A stretch of DNA of 64,000 nt from Sedimentibacter saalensis (GCF_007830175.1 NZ_VLKH01000002.1:62001-126000); one strand, 5' to 3'. Positions 44,816 through 53,573 are shown, numbered from the stretch's first letter. The notes: generated by a model not told the origin, from the letters alone. Numbers and translations: made by a program.

Positions 44816-46168
44816 TCAGTGTTTAATATCGTATTCCACAAGCTTGTTGAAGAGCTGCCTTCTGCTTATGTCCATGAGCCTTGCTGCTTCACTGACGTTT
44901 CCGCTGCACATAGCAAGAATATTTCTGATGTATTTTTCTTCTGCATTTTGTCTTATGTCCTTCAGTGATTTGATTTCTTCCGGTGACTGTAAAGAGTCAT
45001 CGTACATTTTCAAATCCGGCAAGTCCCTTTTTCTGATTGTTCCGTCGTCAGCAAGTACCACAAGCCTTTCAATTATATTTTTAAGCTCTCGTATGTTCCC
45101 GGGATAATCATAGACAGTCAGCAAATCTAAAAGACCATCTTCCACTTTTGTAATTTTTTTCTTCATTTCCTGCTGCAACTGGTTTAAAAAGAAATTCAAT
45201 AAAATAGGAATATCTTCCTTTCTTTCTCTGAGAGAAGGAACTTCAATAGTTATGGTGTTTATTCTGTAAAACAAATCTTCTCTGAATCTGCCGATTTTAA
45301 CTTCCTCTGACAATTTTCTGTTTGTGGCGCTAATAAGTCTTATGTTGGTGGAAATGTTCTTGTTGCTTCCTATTCTTTCAAAAGACTTGTTTTCTATGGC
45401 TCTTAGAAGTTTCACCTGCGTGTTAAGGGAAAGTTCTCCAATTTCATCTAAAAATAAAGTTCCGTTGTTTGCTTCTTCAAATCTGCCTATACGCCTTTCA
45501 ATAGCACCTGTAAATGCTCCTTTTTCATGGCCGAAAAGCTCTGATTCCAAAACACCATCTGAAAATATCTGACAGTTTACAGCAACAAAATTCTCATCTT
45601 TTCTTTGGCTTACATGATGAATGTATTTTGCTATAACTTCCTTGCCTGTGCCGGATTCTCCGAGAATTAAAATATTGGAATTGCTAAGAGCTGCTTTTTC
45701 AGAAACCTTAAGAATATTTTTAAACTTTGTGCTGTTGCTATCAAGCAGGTAATTGAAATCATTGAGCCTGCTTCTTATTTTCATGTTATCTTGTTCAAGA
45801 GTCTTTATTTTTACCAGCTTATCGATTTCTTTCAATAATACCTCAGGGTCGTTTCCTTTGATAAAATATCCAAATGCTCCAAGCTTCATGGCATTTACTG
45901 CACTTTCTATGGTTCCATAGCCTGTTACAAGCATTACTTCGCAGTTGTATTTGTGCTCATGAATTGCTTTTAAAAGTTCCATTCCGTTCATGCCACCCAT
46001 TTTCAAATCAGTTATGACAAGGTCAAAACTTTGGTCTTTCAATAGTTCAAGACACTCTTCTCCTGAAGATACACTATAAGTATCAAAACCCTTATCTGCA
46101 AAAATAATTTTATAAACGTCCGTGAATTCTGTTTCATCATCAACTACTAATATTTTAAAGTCAATCAC
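44816..46168 (-). CDS. Sigma-54-dependent response regulator (NtrC family)
   Basis: The 450-residue regulator has a receiver domain (phosphorylated Asp54 in VITDLKMGG), an AAA+ sigma-54-activating domain (Walker A GESGTGKE, the GAFTGA loop that contacts sigma-54, Walker B TLFLDEIGE) and a C-terminal Fis-type helix-turn-helix (GNVSEAARLMDISRRQLFNKL). Phosphorylation should drive oligomerisation and ATP-fuelled open-complex formation. It begins with GTG directly after the kinase stop codon, and its ribosome site AAGGAGG lies in the kinase's last codons. The sigma-54 promoter of nhaC just downstream is the obvious target. Confidence 0.95.
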   Translation of the reverse strand: MIDFKILVVDDETEFTDVYKIIFADKGFDTYSVSSGEECLELLKDQSFDLVITDLKMGGMNGMELLKAIHEHKYNCEVMLVTGYGTIESAVNAMKLGAFGYFIKGNDPEVLLKEIDKLVKIKTLEQDNMKIRSRLNDFNYLLDSNSTKFKNILKVSEKAALSNSNILILGESGTGKEVIAKYIHHVSQRKDENFVAVNCQIFSDGVLESELFGHEKGAFTGAIERRIGRFEEANNGTLFLDEIGELSLNTQVKLLRAIENKSFERIGSNKNISTNIRLISATNRKLSEEVKIGRFREDLFYRINTITIEVPSLRERKEDIPILLNFFLNQLQQEMKKKITKVEDGLLDLLTVYDYPGNIRELKNIIERLVVLADDGTIRKRDLPDLKMYDDSLQSPEEIKSLKDIRQNAEEKYIRNILAMCSGNVSEAARLMDISRRQLFNKLVEYDIKH

Positions 46169-48160
46169 TTAATCCTCCTTTAATAAAAACTTCAATTTAA
46201 ATGTTGTGCCTATTCCTTCCTGGCTTTCAACAGATATATCTCCGTTTATTTTTTGTATTTCATTGTAAACAATGTATAATCCTAAGCCCGTTCCCTTGCC
46301 TGCTGTCTTTGTGGTGAAAAACGGGTTGAAAATATGCTCAATGTCAGTCTTTGAAATTCCTTCACCTGTATCTCTTACGTTAATATACAAATATTTAGTA
46401 TCAGTCCAGCAGTCTATTTTTATACTTCCTCCAGAAGATACAGCATCAATAGCATTTGAAAGCAAATTAAGAACAATATGAGTAAGTGTTTCCAAATTTG
46501 AAAGGAACATCAGATTTTCATCACAGTTTATTTTTACATCAATATTTTTTTCAGATATTCTCTTGCATTCAAAAGCAATTATTTCATTTAATGATTCAAA
46601 AAGGTTGATGTCTTTTAATTCATGATCATTGATTCTTGAAAAATTAAGCAGATTATCTACCATTTTTCCGGCTCTTAAAACAGATGATTCAATAATGTTT
46701 ATTGATTTGTCAATTAGAGGATCTTTATCTTTTACAGGAAGCTTCCCTTTTAGAACATAGCTGTAATTTCTTATAAGCCCCAGAGGATTTCTTATTTCAT
46801 GAGCAACACCTGCAGCAAGCTGTCCAACTGCTATCATTTTATTCTGCTGCAGCATTTGCTGTTGTGTTATGATTTTATCCGTATCGTCTTCGATTACTAT
46901 GAGGTCACGATTGTCATCATATTTAAGGGGTGTAATGTACAGCACATAGTGACGACCGATGTAACTGGTTTCAATGATTAAATTTTCCTTTACATTTAGT
47001 GACGCTTTGTCTAAAACAGGAAACATTTTTAAATTGTTTCCTATTACTTCATCTCTGCCTTTTTTGAGCCATTGGCAAAATGAATTGTTTACATTTTCTA
47101 TTGTTCCTTCTTCTGACACCACTGCTATGAAATCAGACATTGCATCAAAAGTCATCTGCAAGTCATTGCGACTCCTTAAAAGTTCAAGAGTACGCTTCTT
47201 AACCTCAGATTTTAGCGTATAGCTCCATAATATTACCACAACAAAGAAAATAACAAAAATAACTATTATGGTCATGAAAAAAAGCATTACATTAGCAGAC
47301 ATTCTGTCATTTAATATAGGTTCTGAAAGTCCCAGCCACTTTTGTTGAATTTTTTGAACAAAATCTTTTTGCTTAAGGTTTAGTATCCCCTTGTTTAATA
47401 TGGTTAAAAGCTGTGCATCTGATTTATTTACTCCAAAACATATGTCTCTTTCATACAATGGAGGATGTAGTATTTCAACGTCATCTTCTATTCCAAGCTG
47501 TCCCGTGAAATAAACAACAACAGGCTCATCTCCAACCACAGCGTCAACTTCACCGTTAATTAGTAGCTTTATGGATTCTAACACATCTAAGGTGCTTACA
47601 ATTTCAACACCGGGTATGTTTTTTTCTATATATTCCGCTGCATAATCACCTGATTGTATTGCAACTCTTTTACCTGAAAGATCCTTGCTGGTAATTATAT
47701 GAAAATTTTCATTTTTAGTCATTATTATTGATCTGAAGGTGTAAATACTTTCGGAAAAAGCAAAGTACTGAGACCTTTCCTGGCTTGGTATAAGTTCTGT
47801 CATATCTGTTTCGCCGGAGATAACGCTTGAAAGAGCCTCTTCCCATACCTTGGGAACAAATTCCATTTCAACTTCAAGCTCTATGGACAATGCAGACAGA
47901 TAGTCGATTACCAGCCCTTTGTACTGACCATTTTTTTCATCCTTAAAAGTAAAAGGAGGAGCGTTTTTGTCAGAAGCGTGATAAATAACTTTCTTTTTTT
48001 GTAAATACTCTCTTTCCTGCTCCGTAATGTCAGAAGAATACTTAAAATATTCAAAAAGGGTTAAATCATATGTATTGCTTGTAAACTGATCTGCAAGGAA
48101 TAAAAATGCGCATGCCACCAGCAACAGCATTACCTTTATAATTTTCTTGTCAAACATCAA
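46169..48160 (-). CDS. Sensor histidine kinase with extracytoplasmic solute-binding (SBP_bac_3) domain
   Basis: The kinase has about 663 residues: TM1 (7-24), a periplasmic-binding-protein type 3 domain outside the membrane (about 55-275), TM2 (288-313), a PAS domain (about 330-430), HisKA with phospho-acceptor His455 (GVAHEIRNPLG) and HATPase (NLLSNAID, DTGEGI, GKGTGLGL). SBP type 3 domains usually bind amino acids or related small solutes, so it likely senses an external amino acid. A TTG and an ATG are adjacent at the start after AAGGAAG; either may be used and the base is uncertain by one. It is translationally coupled to the sigma-54 response regulator. Confidence 0.92.
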   Translation of the reverse strand: MMFDKKIIKVMLLLVACAFLFLADQFTSNTYDLTLFEYFKYSSDITEQEREYLQKKKVIYHASDKNAPPFTFKDEKNGQYKGLVIDYLSALSIELEVEMEFVPKVWEEALSSVISGETDMTELIPSQERSQYFAFSESIYTFRSIIMTKNENFHIITSKDLSGKRVAIQSGDYAAEYIEKNIPGVEIVSTLDVLESIKLLINGEVDAVVGDEPVVVYFTGQLGIEDDVEILHPPLYERDICFGVNKSDAQLLTILNKGILNLKQKDFVQKIQQKWLGLSEPILNDRMSANVMLFFMTIIVIFVIFFVVVILWSYTLKSEVKKRTLELLRSRNDLQMTFDAMSDFIAVVSEEGTIENVNNSFCQWLKKGRDEVIGNNLKMFPVLDKASLNVKENLIIETSYIGRHYVLYITPLKYDDNRDLIVIEDDTDKIITQQQMLQQNKMIAVGQLAAGVAHEIRNPLGLIRNYSYVLKGKLPVKDKDPLIDKSINIIESSVLRAGKMVDNLLNFSRINDHELKDINLFESLNEIIAFECKRISEKNIDVKINCDENLMFLSNLETLTHIVLNLLSNAIDAVSSGGSIKIDCWTDTKYLYINVRDTGEGISKTDIEHIFNPFFTTKTAGKGTGLGLYIVYNEIQKINGDISVESQEGIGTTFKLKFLLKED

Positions 48161-48176
48161 TTGATTTCTTCCTTTG

Positions 48177-48887
48177 TTAAAGATCTATATTTGCTTTTGC
48201 AGCTTGTGAATGCTGAAGTTTTCTCTTTATATTGTACAAACGGCCATCCTTTACAAATTTTGCACCTGTCTGTTTAAAATGAAAATGAACATTTTTTTCC
48301 ATACACTGCTTGCGAATGTCAAGAATCCAGTCGTATCTGCAAATTCTTGCTTCATTTCCGGATTCACCTCCCACGGTGACTCCTTCTATGGAGGAATCAA
48401 GGTAATTGGACATATCTATTTTTTCAAGTAATGGCTCACAGATTATATGCTTGTGCTTGATGGGAAGGCTTTTGAATATTGGGAGTCTGAAGTCTGCCAT
48501 GTTCTGATTTTCGCATGTGCAGCAAATTGTAACATTGTCATACCCATCTCCCCAGTCCCATGGAAGATTTATATTGAAACGGTGTATTCTTTTGGTGACA
48601 ATCAAAAAATGCAAATCTCTTCTTGCAGATATCATGTTCCATGCTTCAATTCTGAAGTTGTCAGCATCTTCAAGAAAAAAATCTGATGTGAAGCATGTGT
48701 AAACAATTTCATCCGTTTGAAGTTTGTATTGTCCATTTCTTGTTTTTTTAACCGGAAGATTGAAATTTACTGTTTTTGAAACCACCGAACTGTCCCTGTC
48801 ATATTTTGCATCTGTTCGATACACATAACAGTTTTGGCAGCCCGCACTTAATTTATGGCATCCATGCCACGGATTCCAGATGGCCAT
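48177..48887 (-). CDS. DUF5131 family protein (phage Gp37/Gp68-like, radical-SAM-like)
   Basis: The 236-residue protein starts MAIWNPWHGCHKLSAGCQNC, the DUF5131/Gp37-Gp68 signature with a CxxxxxxxCxxC set (Cys10, Cys17, Cys20) suggestive of an Fe-S cluster in a radical-SAM-like fold. Further motifs: CFTSDFFLEDADNFR, FLIVTKRIHRF and EGVTVGGESG. Homologues occur in phages and bacterial chromosomes, with function unproven. It lies 16 nt upstream of the kinase gene on the same strand, so it may share its transcript. No other phage gene is present, so it reads as a resident accessory gene. Confidence 0.8.
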   Translation of the reverse strand: MAIWNPWHGCHKLSAGCQNCYVYRTDAKYDRDSSVVSKTVNFNLPVKKTRNGQYKLQTDEIVYTCFTSDFFLEDADNFRIEAWNMISARRDLHFLIVTKRIHRFNINLPWDWGDGYDNVTICCTCENQNMADFRLPIFKSLPIKHKHIICEPLLEKIDMSNYLDSSIEGVTVGGESGNEARICRYDWILDIRKQCMEKNVHFHFKQTGAKFVKDGRLYNIKRKLQHSQAAKANIDL

Positions 48888-48972
48888 ATATACTCCTTAA
48901 AATTTATTATACATTATACCATAATCACACCGGCAAAACAATTGTTTGGACAGTATGGATTTAACAGATAAA

Positions 48973-49653
48973 TTAAAGAAACATCAGCGCAAGAAATATT
49001 ATGTAGATGTTGTAAAGACCATGGGCAATTATTAAGGACAGCACAGAGCAGTTTTTGACCTTGTAAAGGCTTATTCCGTAAAAAGCTCCAAGCCCTGCAG
49101 TTATGAATACCTGAATGAAATTATTGCCTCCCGGAAAATGCCATAAACCAAAAATTAAGGCTGATACCACAACAGATATTTTTTTAGAACCGCTTACAGC
49201 TTCAATTCGCTGCATGAAATATCCTCTGAACAAAATTTCCTCGCCCATTCCTACAAACAAGATATAAAAAAATATGTTATATATAATAAGGATTATGTCA
49301 GTTTGCTTTGGACCAATCAAATAATATTTGTAATCTCCAACCATGAGTGATACTGCCGTAAGAATCATAGCGCTTATTGAAAACACATACAAACCTGCAA
49401 CAAGCTGTTTTAAAATATCTTCTTTTTTAAAAATCAACGGCCCTAAACGATTATCTGTAATTTTTCCTGCAATAAACGGAATTATGGTAAGAAGTACATA
49501 AAATAAAGGTCTGACAACCAGTCTCACATAAAAATTTCTGATAAAACCCATTAAAAACGGTGCGTAATACACAATTACAAATGCAATGAAAGCAACAACG
49601 GTTGCTTCAATTACAGATATTTTGTTTTTAGCTTTTAAAAATTCTTCGTTCAT
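48973..49653 (-). CDS. CPBP-family intramembrane metalloprotease (Abi/CAAX-like)
   Basis: This 226-residue protein has about seven or eight membrane segments. The CPBP motifs are EEILFRGYF (motif 1), FGLWHFPGG (motif 2) and IIAHGLYN (motif 3), the expected glutamate/histidine active site. The family includes CAAX-type proteases and bacteriocin self-immunity proteins; substrate unknown. The frame opens at 49695, but GGAG before ATG 49653 sets the start. It is divergent from the 54-codon gene at 49849. Confidence 0.85.
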   Translation of the reverse strand: MNEEFLKAKNKISVIEATVVAFIAFVIVYYAPFLMGFIRNFYVRLVVRPLFYVLLTIIPFIAGKITDNRLGPLIFKKEDILKQLVAGLYVFSISAMILTAVSLMVGDYKYYLIGPKQTDIILIIYNIFFYILFVGMGEEILFRGYFMQRIEAVSGSKKISVVVSALIFGLWHFPGGNNFIQVFITAGLGAFYGISLYKVKNCSVLSLIIAHGLYNIYIIFLALMFL

Positions 49654-49848
49654 ATATTCTCCGAAAAGTTGTCTATTTAAAAGAATGCAATCCATTATTA
49701 AAAAAATTTAATTTGTTAATGTTTGCACCAGTATTATTAAATCATACCAATGAACTCAAGTCAATAATGCTGTTTTTAAAAATTAACCTCAGAATATTAA
49801 AAAATTAAATGCAGAAGATATATTACATTCTTATAGAGAGGTGATATT

Positions 49849-50013
49849 ATGAAAATGAACAAATCTGCAGGAAGCATGCTGCTTGGCGCAGGATTGACTG
49901 CTGCTGCTGTTTATGCTGTTCCAGCAATAAAAAACTTTGCAGTTAATAAAATGAATAAAAAAGATATGTCAAGCGGTGCAAATTCTGCTTATGACAAGTT
50001 ATCAATGCGTTAG
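49849..50013 (+). CDS. Small hydrophobic protein, 54 residues
   Basis: A short gene with GAGAGGTGATATT before ATG 49849 and stop TAG 50011-50013. It reads MKMNKSAGSMLLGAGLTAAA..., with an Ala/Gly-rich hydrophobic stretch (about 9-26) and a Lys-rich polar tail ending SAYDKLSMR. It looks like a single-pass membrane or YtxH-like small protein. The strong ribosome site and lack of overlap with another gene support it. Function unknown. It is followed by the candidate structured RNA. Confidence 0.7.
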   Translation: MKMNKSAGSMLLGAGLTAAAVYAVPAIKNFAVNKMNKKDMSSGANSAYDKLSMR

Positions 50014-50030
50014 AATAAAATAAACAAATT

Positions 50031-50140
50031 AAAGCCCTCATATTCGAGGCAGCTATAACTGACTCCGTTAACTCATTCATTGTAACCATATAGCCGGAAT
50101 GTTCTTAAGTCATAGTATGCCTGTTTATCAGGGCTTTATT
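50031..50140. ncRNA. Candidate structured RNA with nested stems and possible pseudoknot
   Basis: An outer stem AAAGCCCT/AGGGCTTT (50031-50038/50130-50137) encloses AGGCA/TGCCT (50047-50051/50118-50122), GCTATA/TATAGC (50052-50057/50089-50094) and GTTA/TAAC (50067-50070/50083-50086). TGACT (50060-50064) inside can pair with AGTCA (50108-50112) outside the third stem, forming a pseudoknot. T-rich sequence follows on both strands, so the transcribed strand is unclear. It could be a terminator-coupled regulatory RNA downstream of the 54-codon gene or of the MEDS kinase gene. No known family recognised. Confidence 0.4.
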
Positions 50141-50148
50141 TATTAAGA

Positions 50149-51546
50149 TTATATGTCAGAAAACTCAATTTTAATTTTTTCCGGTCTTTTCAATAAGGAT
50201 TGAACAATCCAGGATTCTTCTGATTCACTGTTTTGTATATTGCATGGAAGTCCAATTATAAATTCGCTCCCCTTGTTTTCTTCACTGTTGACAGCAATAT
50301 TTCCGTCATGCTTTTCAACCAGTGCCTTTACAAGAGATAACCCAATTCCGCTTCCTTCATGCCTTGATAAGGATTTGTCCACTTGCTCAAACCTTTTGAA
50401 TATGCTTTTTTGTTTGTCTTTAGGAATGCCGATTCCATTATCTTTTACAATCAGTTCTATTTTTTCTCCCTTGTCATGCACCAGGACTGAAATTTTGCCG
50501 CCGGCAGGCGTAAACTTTATTGCATTGGACAAGAGGTTCAATACAATTCTTTCAATTTGATCAGGATCACAATTTATAACTTTTTGTTTGGTGTCAGCAT
50601 CAAAAACAACAGTAATTTCCTTGCTCAATGCGTATTCCGCAACTGAAACGGTTATTTCTTCAACAAAGTTTACAATATCGCAATTCTGCTTTTTTATTTT
50701 GTAAAAATCAGCGTCGATTTTAGTTATATCTATGACGTTATTGATGAGCCTTACAAGTCTGTAGCAATTTTGTTTCAATATTTTTATGTACTTGTGTTCC
50801 TTTATATCAACATCTGTTTTTTTAAGTTCAAGCAGTTGTACAGTTCCCAAAATAACGTTTAAAGGTGTCCTTAGCTCATGAGAAACATTCGCCATAAATT
50901 CATTTTTAAGTCTGTCATATTCATGAGCTTGCAATAACTGCCGGTCCTTGATCAGAAGTTCAACATTTTTTACTATTTCATATTTGTCATCGCTTTTTAT
51001 AATGACATAGCTGTGATTTTTAATGATTTCTGCTATCTGCAACGTATCAGATTTGCTTGCATCGTAAAGACAAAGCACAATGAAGTTCATTTCAGGTATT
51101 ATTTTTTGAATGTTATTTTCATAACGCTCAAAAGTTCTGTAATAGCTTTTTTCAAGCCAGTATGTGTCTGCAACTGCTCGAAGACCGTCGTATCCTTCTT
51201 TCAGAGCTCTTTCAACATAGTGTTTCCACTGTCTGTTAGCACGCACTTCATTAAATGAGTCATCTTCAATATAAATTTCCGTATATGGTATTAATATAAG
51301 CTGTCCGCTTTTAACATAGGAATCAACATCAACCATATGAACTTCAAGAAATTTAATTATTTCATCGAAACTTGTATTTTGGGAGTAAATCCACAAACAC
51401 AATTCATTGCTTTTTAAACCGGACATAATATACGGCACTGAAATATTAAAAAAATCTTCGACAGAATCATATAGCTGGGCTATGTGAGTCCCCCAATAAA
51501 TTTTTCCGATATTTTCAATGCCGGAAGTTCTTAAACTATCATCCAT
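50149..51546 (-). CDS. Orphan sensor histidine kinase with N-terminal MEDS domain
   Basis: The 465-residue protein is cytoplasmic, with no membrane segment. The N-terminal MEDS domain (about 15-195: GTHIAQLYDSVEDFF ... DGLRAVADTYWLEK) is the RecA-like sensor found in DcmR and related one-carbon regulators. HisKA follows (His223 in ANVSHELRTPLN), then HATPase (NLLSNAIKFTP, DNGIGIPKDKQ, SGIGLSL). No response regulator is adjacent. A long inverted repeat (51571-51624) lies in the leader. It may sense a small molecule or metabolic state; ligand unknown. Confidence 0.9.
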   Translation of the reverse strand: MDDSLRTSGIENIGKIYWGTHIAQLYDSVEDFFNISVPYIMSGLKSNELCLWIYSQNTSFDEIIKFLEVHMVDVDSYVKSGQLILIPYTEIYIEDDSFNEVRANRQWKHYVERALKEGYDGLRAVADTYWLEKSYYRTFERYENNIQKIIPEMNFIVLCLYDASKSDTLQIAEIIKNHSYVIIKSDDKYEIVKNVELLIKDRQLLQAHEYDRLKNEFMANVSHELRTPLNVILGTVQLLELKKTDVDIKEHKYIKILKQNCYRLVRLINNVIDITKIDADFYKIKKQNCDIVNFVEEITVSVAEYALSKEITVVFDADTKQKVINCDPDQIERIVLNLLSNAIKFTPAGGKISVLVHDKGEKIELIVKDNGIGIPKDKQKSIFKRFEQVDKSLSRHEGSGIGLSLVKALVEKHDGNIAVNSEENKGSEFIIGLPCNIQNSESEESWIVQSLLKRPEKIKIEFSDI

Positions 51547-51570
51547 ATTTTACCTTTCTCGTAAAGCAAA

Positions 51571-51624
51571 TTTAAACCACCTGTATATGTCCGAGTATAA
51601 TCGCACATATATAGATGGTTTAAA
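51571..51624. promoter_or_regulatory. Long inverted repeat upstream of the MEDS kinase gene
   Basis: TTTAAACCA (51571-51579) pairs with TGGTTTAAA (51616-51624), and TGTATATGT with ACATATATA inside, giving a long hairpin with one bulge. There is no strong T-run. It could be an operator, an RNA leader element, or a weak terminator of the upstream gene. Confidence 0.45.
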
Positions 51625-51714
51625 TCATTATACACTAAATTTGCATTTTATTCAATGATTCTAAAAAATAATTACGAGAAAGTATGTAACACTGCATTGC
51701 CAGCCATGGTACCC

Positions 51715-52827
51715 TTATGCCTTATCCTGCACATACTTGTTCCCTGATATGATAGACAATTCTGCCAATGTGAGTTCTTTTCCAAGATAAGCCGCATGGC
51801 TTAGTTCAGAAATCCAATTATGTTCTATTATTGTCCAATATATGTTTCTTGCATTTTCACCTTGTATGATGTGAAGCAGTTCATTGTTGTTGCTGTAATG
51901 CTCCACAATAATTGTTTTTCTTTTATATTCAGGCATTATTACAAAATATCCCTCTTTGTCCAACTTTACATTGTCAGGATTTTTTTCCAATGCTGTAACT
52001 GTTTTGGTGTTAGTATTATGTGCTTTATTCTCAGCAGATTTAATATTGATATTATCATGGATTTGAAAGCCTTTTTTTCTTAATTCCTCAATTTTATCAA
52101 GAATGTTATTTGTGTTTTCGCATCCGATCATATTTATTACTATTACATTTTTTCTGAATGATTCAATTTCCTCTTTAAGAGTGTTAATTAAAACAGGTTT
52201 CCTTCCTTTTGAATCAATGACCTTGTTATTGTTATCAACTCCGTTTTCAAAGATTTTCATCAAGGTATTGCCGCTGTAATGACCTTCAGAATCTTTTCCG
52301 CAAAGAATAAGATACTTTATTGAAGGAACAGCTAAAACATTCTTAATGATTTTTTCGACACCTATATTCTCTGTTTCAGTCTTGCCCACAATGCTTAATC
52401 CCTTTGGCTTTAAACCGGCTAACTCATCGGCAAGTTTAGAATTGCTCAATGTAGATATAGCAACAGGACTTAATTCATCTAAGTTCAGCACATGATACTC
52501 ACCTGCTGCAGGAAGTATATCAGTACTTATAATATTGTCTTCAATGGAATGAATGTTTTTTAAATCAGAAAATACTTTGTCAAAAGTATTTGAAACAACT
52601 GCTGACCAGCATGGATTACATCCAATTCATGTGTATTCAGATGGTTCAGTAAGATCAAGTGCATTTTGAATTTCATCTATAAGTGCTGCATAATCATTAT
52701 TACTGGCATCTAAAGCACACTTCATACTTTCAAGAGACTTTTTCATGCATCCGCATTTCCTGCATTTCATAAGTTCCATGGATTTTTGCATTACATCTAT
52801 TATTTCTGCTGTATTGTCTTTAATCAT
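51715..52827 (-). CDS. MtrA/DUF4346-like corrinoid or pterin-associated protein, probable selenoprotein (in-frame TGA)
   Basis: A single reading frame of about 370 codons is interrupted only by TGA at 52627-52629. It starts at ATG 52827 after GGAG. The order is: an N-terminal Cys motif (CRKCGCM, about 22-28), the TGA at codon 67, then GCNPCW, giving U-x-G-C-x-x-C. Next comes an MtrA-like domain (ILPAAGEYHVLNLDELSPVA, GKTETENIGVEK, ILCGKDSEGHYSGNT, VINMIGCEN), then DUF4346 (EGYFVIMPEYKR ... SHAAYLGKELTLAE). MtrA is the corrinoid-bearing subunit of methanogen methyltransferase; bacterial relatives are uncharacterised. Conventional calling would split it into 52627-52827 and a fragment from GTG 52491. 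Continuity, domain fit and the hairpin after the TGA favour selenocysteine; a nonsense mutation is the alternative. Confidence 0.7.
52591..52629 (-). promoter_or_regulatory. Candidate bacterial SECIS element after the in-frame TGA
   Basis: On the minus strand UGA (52629-52627) is followed after 19 nt by the loop GGUC (52607-52604), closed by UGCU/AGCA. Below it are a symmetric CCA/GUU internal loop and further pairs (UAA/UUG region, then UG/CA) to about 52620/52591. The E. coli fdhF element has a GGUCU loop 18 nt after UGA. Confidence 0.55.
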
Positions 52828-52973
52828 ATTTTGCTCCGAATTTTTAATTGTTGCTGTAGATTTACTTTCTGAAAAATAATATTTTATTTAAGATAGTAAT
52901 AAGTTCAGATTATGTGATGTTTGATTTAATACTACACAAATGTCAAAATATTGTCAAGTAAAACAAAGAGACC

Positions 52974-53453
52974 TTATGGCCTCCTTGAATCATGATTGTG
53001 CTGATGGAGATGAAATGGATTGTGCATTTCAGTCCTTGTGGGCTGAATCATAAAATTGAATTCAACGTCACTATAACCATAGTGGATTAAGTTAACCTTA
53101 TATGAAGTAAGTATATTCGAATATACCTGCACATTCATAATGAAGGCATTGTTGAATCCGTCAGCTCTTATGGTAACATAATAATAATGTTCACCCGGCA
53201 ATAATTCATTTAATATAGGAAGTTCAATTTTAGGGGTGTTACCGCTGACATCAGTCTTATACTGTCCAACCCTCCTTCCTTCAGCCTTTTCATTATATAA
53301 ACCTGAATAGGTAATTTTATAAATTGTTACTTCAGCACCCTCTATAGGTGTATCTACTACATTGTGAAATACGCTAAGCTGCAGAAAGCCATATTCATTA
53401 TTATTTAAATAAATACAATCATAATCCATGTATTTACTTCCTAAATATTTCAT
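52974..53453 (-). CDS. Hypothetical beta-sandwich protein (carboxypeptidase-regulatory-like)
   Basis: The 159-residue protein lacks a signal peptide. The middle (EYGFLQLSVFHNVVDTPIEGAEVT ... GNTPKIELPILNELLPGEHYYYVTIRADGF) resembles the carboxypeptidase-regulatory or Ig-like modules found in clostridial spore-cortex and peptidoglycan-binding proteins. It ends in a His-rich tail (HNPFHLHQHNHDS) that could bind metal. The start follows AGAAAGGATG. No neighbour points to a function. Confidence 0.7.
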   Translation of the reverse strand: MKYLGSKYMDYDCIYLNNNEYGFLQLSVFHNVVDTPIEGAEVTIYKITYSGLYNEKAEGRRVGQYKTDVSGNTPKIELPILNELLPGEHYYYVTIRADGFNNAFIMNVQVYSNILTSYKVNLIHYGYSDVEFNFMIQPTRTEMHNPFHLHQHNHDSRRP

Positions 53454-53537
53454 TTTTCAGCATCCTTTCTGGATATATCTATATATATAATATGCGTATA
53501 TAATTTAACTTGTAACAACAAAAGTTCGTAAAATAAA

Positions 53538-53558
53538 AAGCCGTTCATTAAACGGCTT
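53538..53558 (-). terminator. Terminator of the M42 peptidase operon
   Basis: AAGCCGTT (53538-53545) pairs with AACGGCTT (53551-53558) and is followed on the minus strand by TTTATTTTAC. Confidence 0.8.
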
Positions 53559-53573
53559 ATAAAAGTAGTTTGT

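Noticed and set aside
48177..48887. Prophage remnant suggested by the Gp37/Gp68-like gene
   Set aside because: No other phage gene is near; the family is also found as resident chromosomal genes.
52627..52827. Separate 66-residue Cys-motif protein gene
   Set aside because: It is in the same frame as the MtrA-like domain and ends at the TGA judged to encode selenocysteine, so it is treated as the N-terminus of the larger gene.
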